DNA of 64,000 bases from positions 1 to 64,000 of the forward strand of contig NW_017893415.1 in the NCBI RefSeq assembly GCF_001540865.1, in the 5' to 3' direction. Position numbers and translations under genes: made by a program. This stretch comes from Ananas comosus. Its lineage: Eukaryota > Streptophyta > Magnoliopsida > Poales > Bromeliaceae. The notes beneath the pieces were generated by a model, which saw nothing but the letters and a program-made list of their open reading frames with translations, searched no databases and was not told where the DNA came from. Shown here in pieces: positions 63,239 through 64,000 of the stretch (the first letter of the stretch is position 1; every line of letters starts with the position of its first letter).

Positions 63239-64000
63239 TTATCTAGATCACATTCCTGATTAATTTTTAAAAAAAAATTATTTACCATTAATACAAGATG
63301 CAAAGCAATAATTTCTCTGCCACTGATCATCAATAATGATTCTGAGTCAACTTTAGTAATTTATAAATTTCACATGCTACAGAGGTGGTAACGTTTAATA
63401 AATTATAAAACTTACTTGAAAATATTATTTTTTAAAAAAATTTAATTTAATTGATTAAAATATTAAGCGAGAACGAACTGCATCCAACCGTGTGTTTGTT
63501 CATGAATGATCGATTGAAATTCATGATGTGTCGAGAATTGTCCCTTGGACCAATTGAAAGATATAGCCATTAAATATCGTATTAAATGTTATAGGTATAC
63601 GTTACGTCAAAAGTAGAGAAAAAAAAAATTAATATATTAAATACTTAGATAATTTATGTGACTCAGTCACTTTTATATCCCTAGACAATTGTGAAGCAAA
63701 AAAATTTATTCTAAGAGCGAAGTGTAAAAGATCTCGTCTTTTACGTAAAACTTAATCCCCCAAATACAAAAAATTAATTTCACTCTAAGATTGGGAATAA
63801 TAATTCTGATTTAACTAAAACTCCAAACAAATTAGAAATAAACTAATAAGATTAAAATCCAATAAAATTAGGAATAATCTCGGCTCAACCAAATGGGTTA
63901 GGCTAAAACATAACAGATTTTGAAAATCTTTCCGTCTGAGGATACGAGACACATTTAACAATATAACATTTTTTGTGAACTTAAAAAATGCTTTCACGAA
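63239..64000. other. Gene-free AT-rich interval
   Basis: No coding region or element ends recognised. Confidence 0.5.

Overview
The window is plant nuclear DNA and is almost entirely nested transposable elements. No host protein-coding gene, rRNA, tRNA or CRISPR array could be supported. The evidence is chromodomain-bearing Ty3/gypsy polyproteins with 2.1-3.5 kb LTRs (Tekay/Del-like chromoviruses), SIRE/Maximus-like Ty1/copia 3' ends, initiator-Met primer-binding sites (TGGTATCAGAGC) and small hAT-, MULE- and TRIM-like elements. An angiosperm is certain in practice. A monocot is a guess; the species cannot be read from the sequence.

Layout. 1-3841: a SIRE-like LTR end sits in a decayed Ty3 gag-protease (X), which is also split by a minus-strand solo LTR and by a minus-strand LTR fragment. 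3842-26434: a three-deep Ty3 nest. Element A (+, 5' LTR and gag-pol to mid-RT) is cut by element B (-, 3' LTR and pol back into gag), and B is cut by element C (+, both LTRs present, 10.4 kb). The missing halves of A and B do not reappear, and C lacks a matching target-site duplication, so the block looks like a recombination product. 26435-31418: two SIRE-like 3' ends (D1, D2) with an extra ORF downstream of pol, repeated purine tracts and LTRs. 31419-48918: element E (+), interrupted by solo LTR F (-, duplication AAGTC) and, inside its 3' LTR, by element G (+, duplication ATTAG). 48919-50576: three truncated LTR ends fused head to tail. 50737-54221: solo LTR H (duplication TCTAT). 54227-64000: AT-rich DNA with a copia-like LTR, nested hAT-like elements, a TRIM-like LTR with primer site, and a MULE-like element with a perfect 9-bp duplication holding a nested fold-back element.

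Within each intact Ty3 element the parts fit the usual retrotransposon scheme: LTR promoter, tRNA-Met primer site, gag (capsid and zinc knuckle), protease, RT, RNase H, integrase, chromodomain, polypurine tract, LTR. Every copy read here carries a truncation, nonsense change or frameshift.

The most unusual signals are not genes. (1) Arrays of palindromes centred on ACCGGT, in pairs 18-23 bp apart and often repeating every 61-62 bp, lie just upstream of the putative TATA region in LTRs of both Ty3 and Ty1 elements. (2) The leaders of A, C and E carry two covarying hairpins, one with a self-complementary CGGCCG loop like a retroviral dimerisation hairpin. (3) All three leaders end with a branch-point/acceptor signature 6 nt before the gag ATG, while the LTRs hold good 5' splice sites, suggesting a leader intron.
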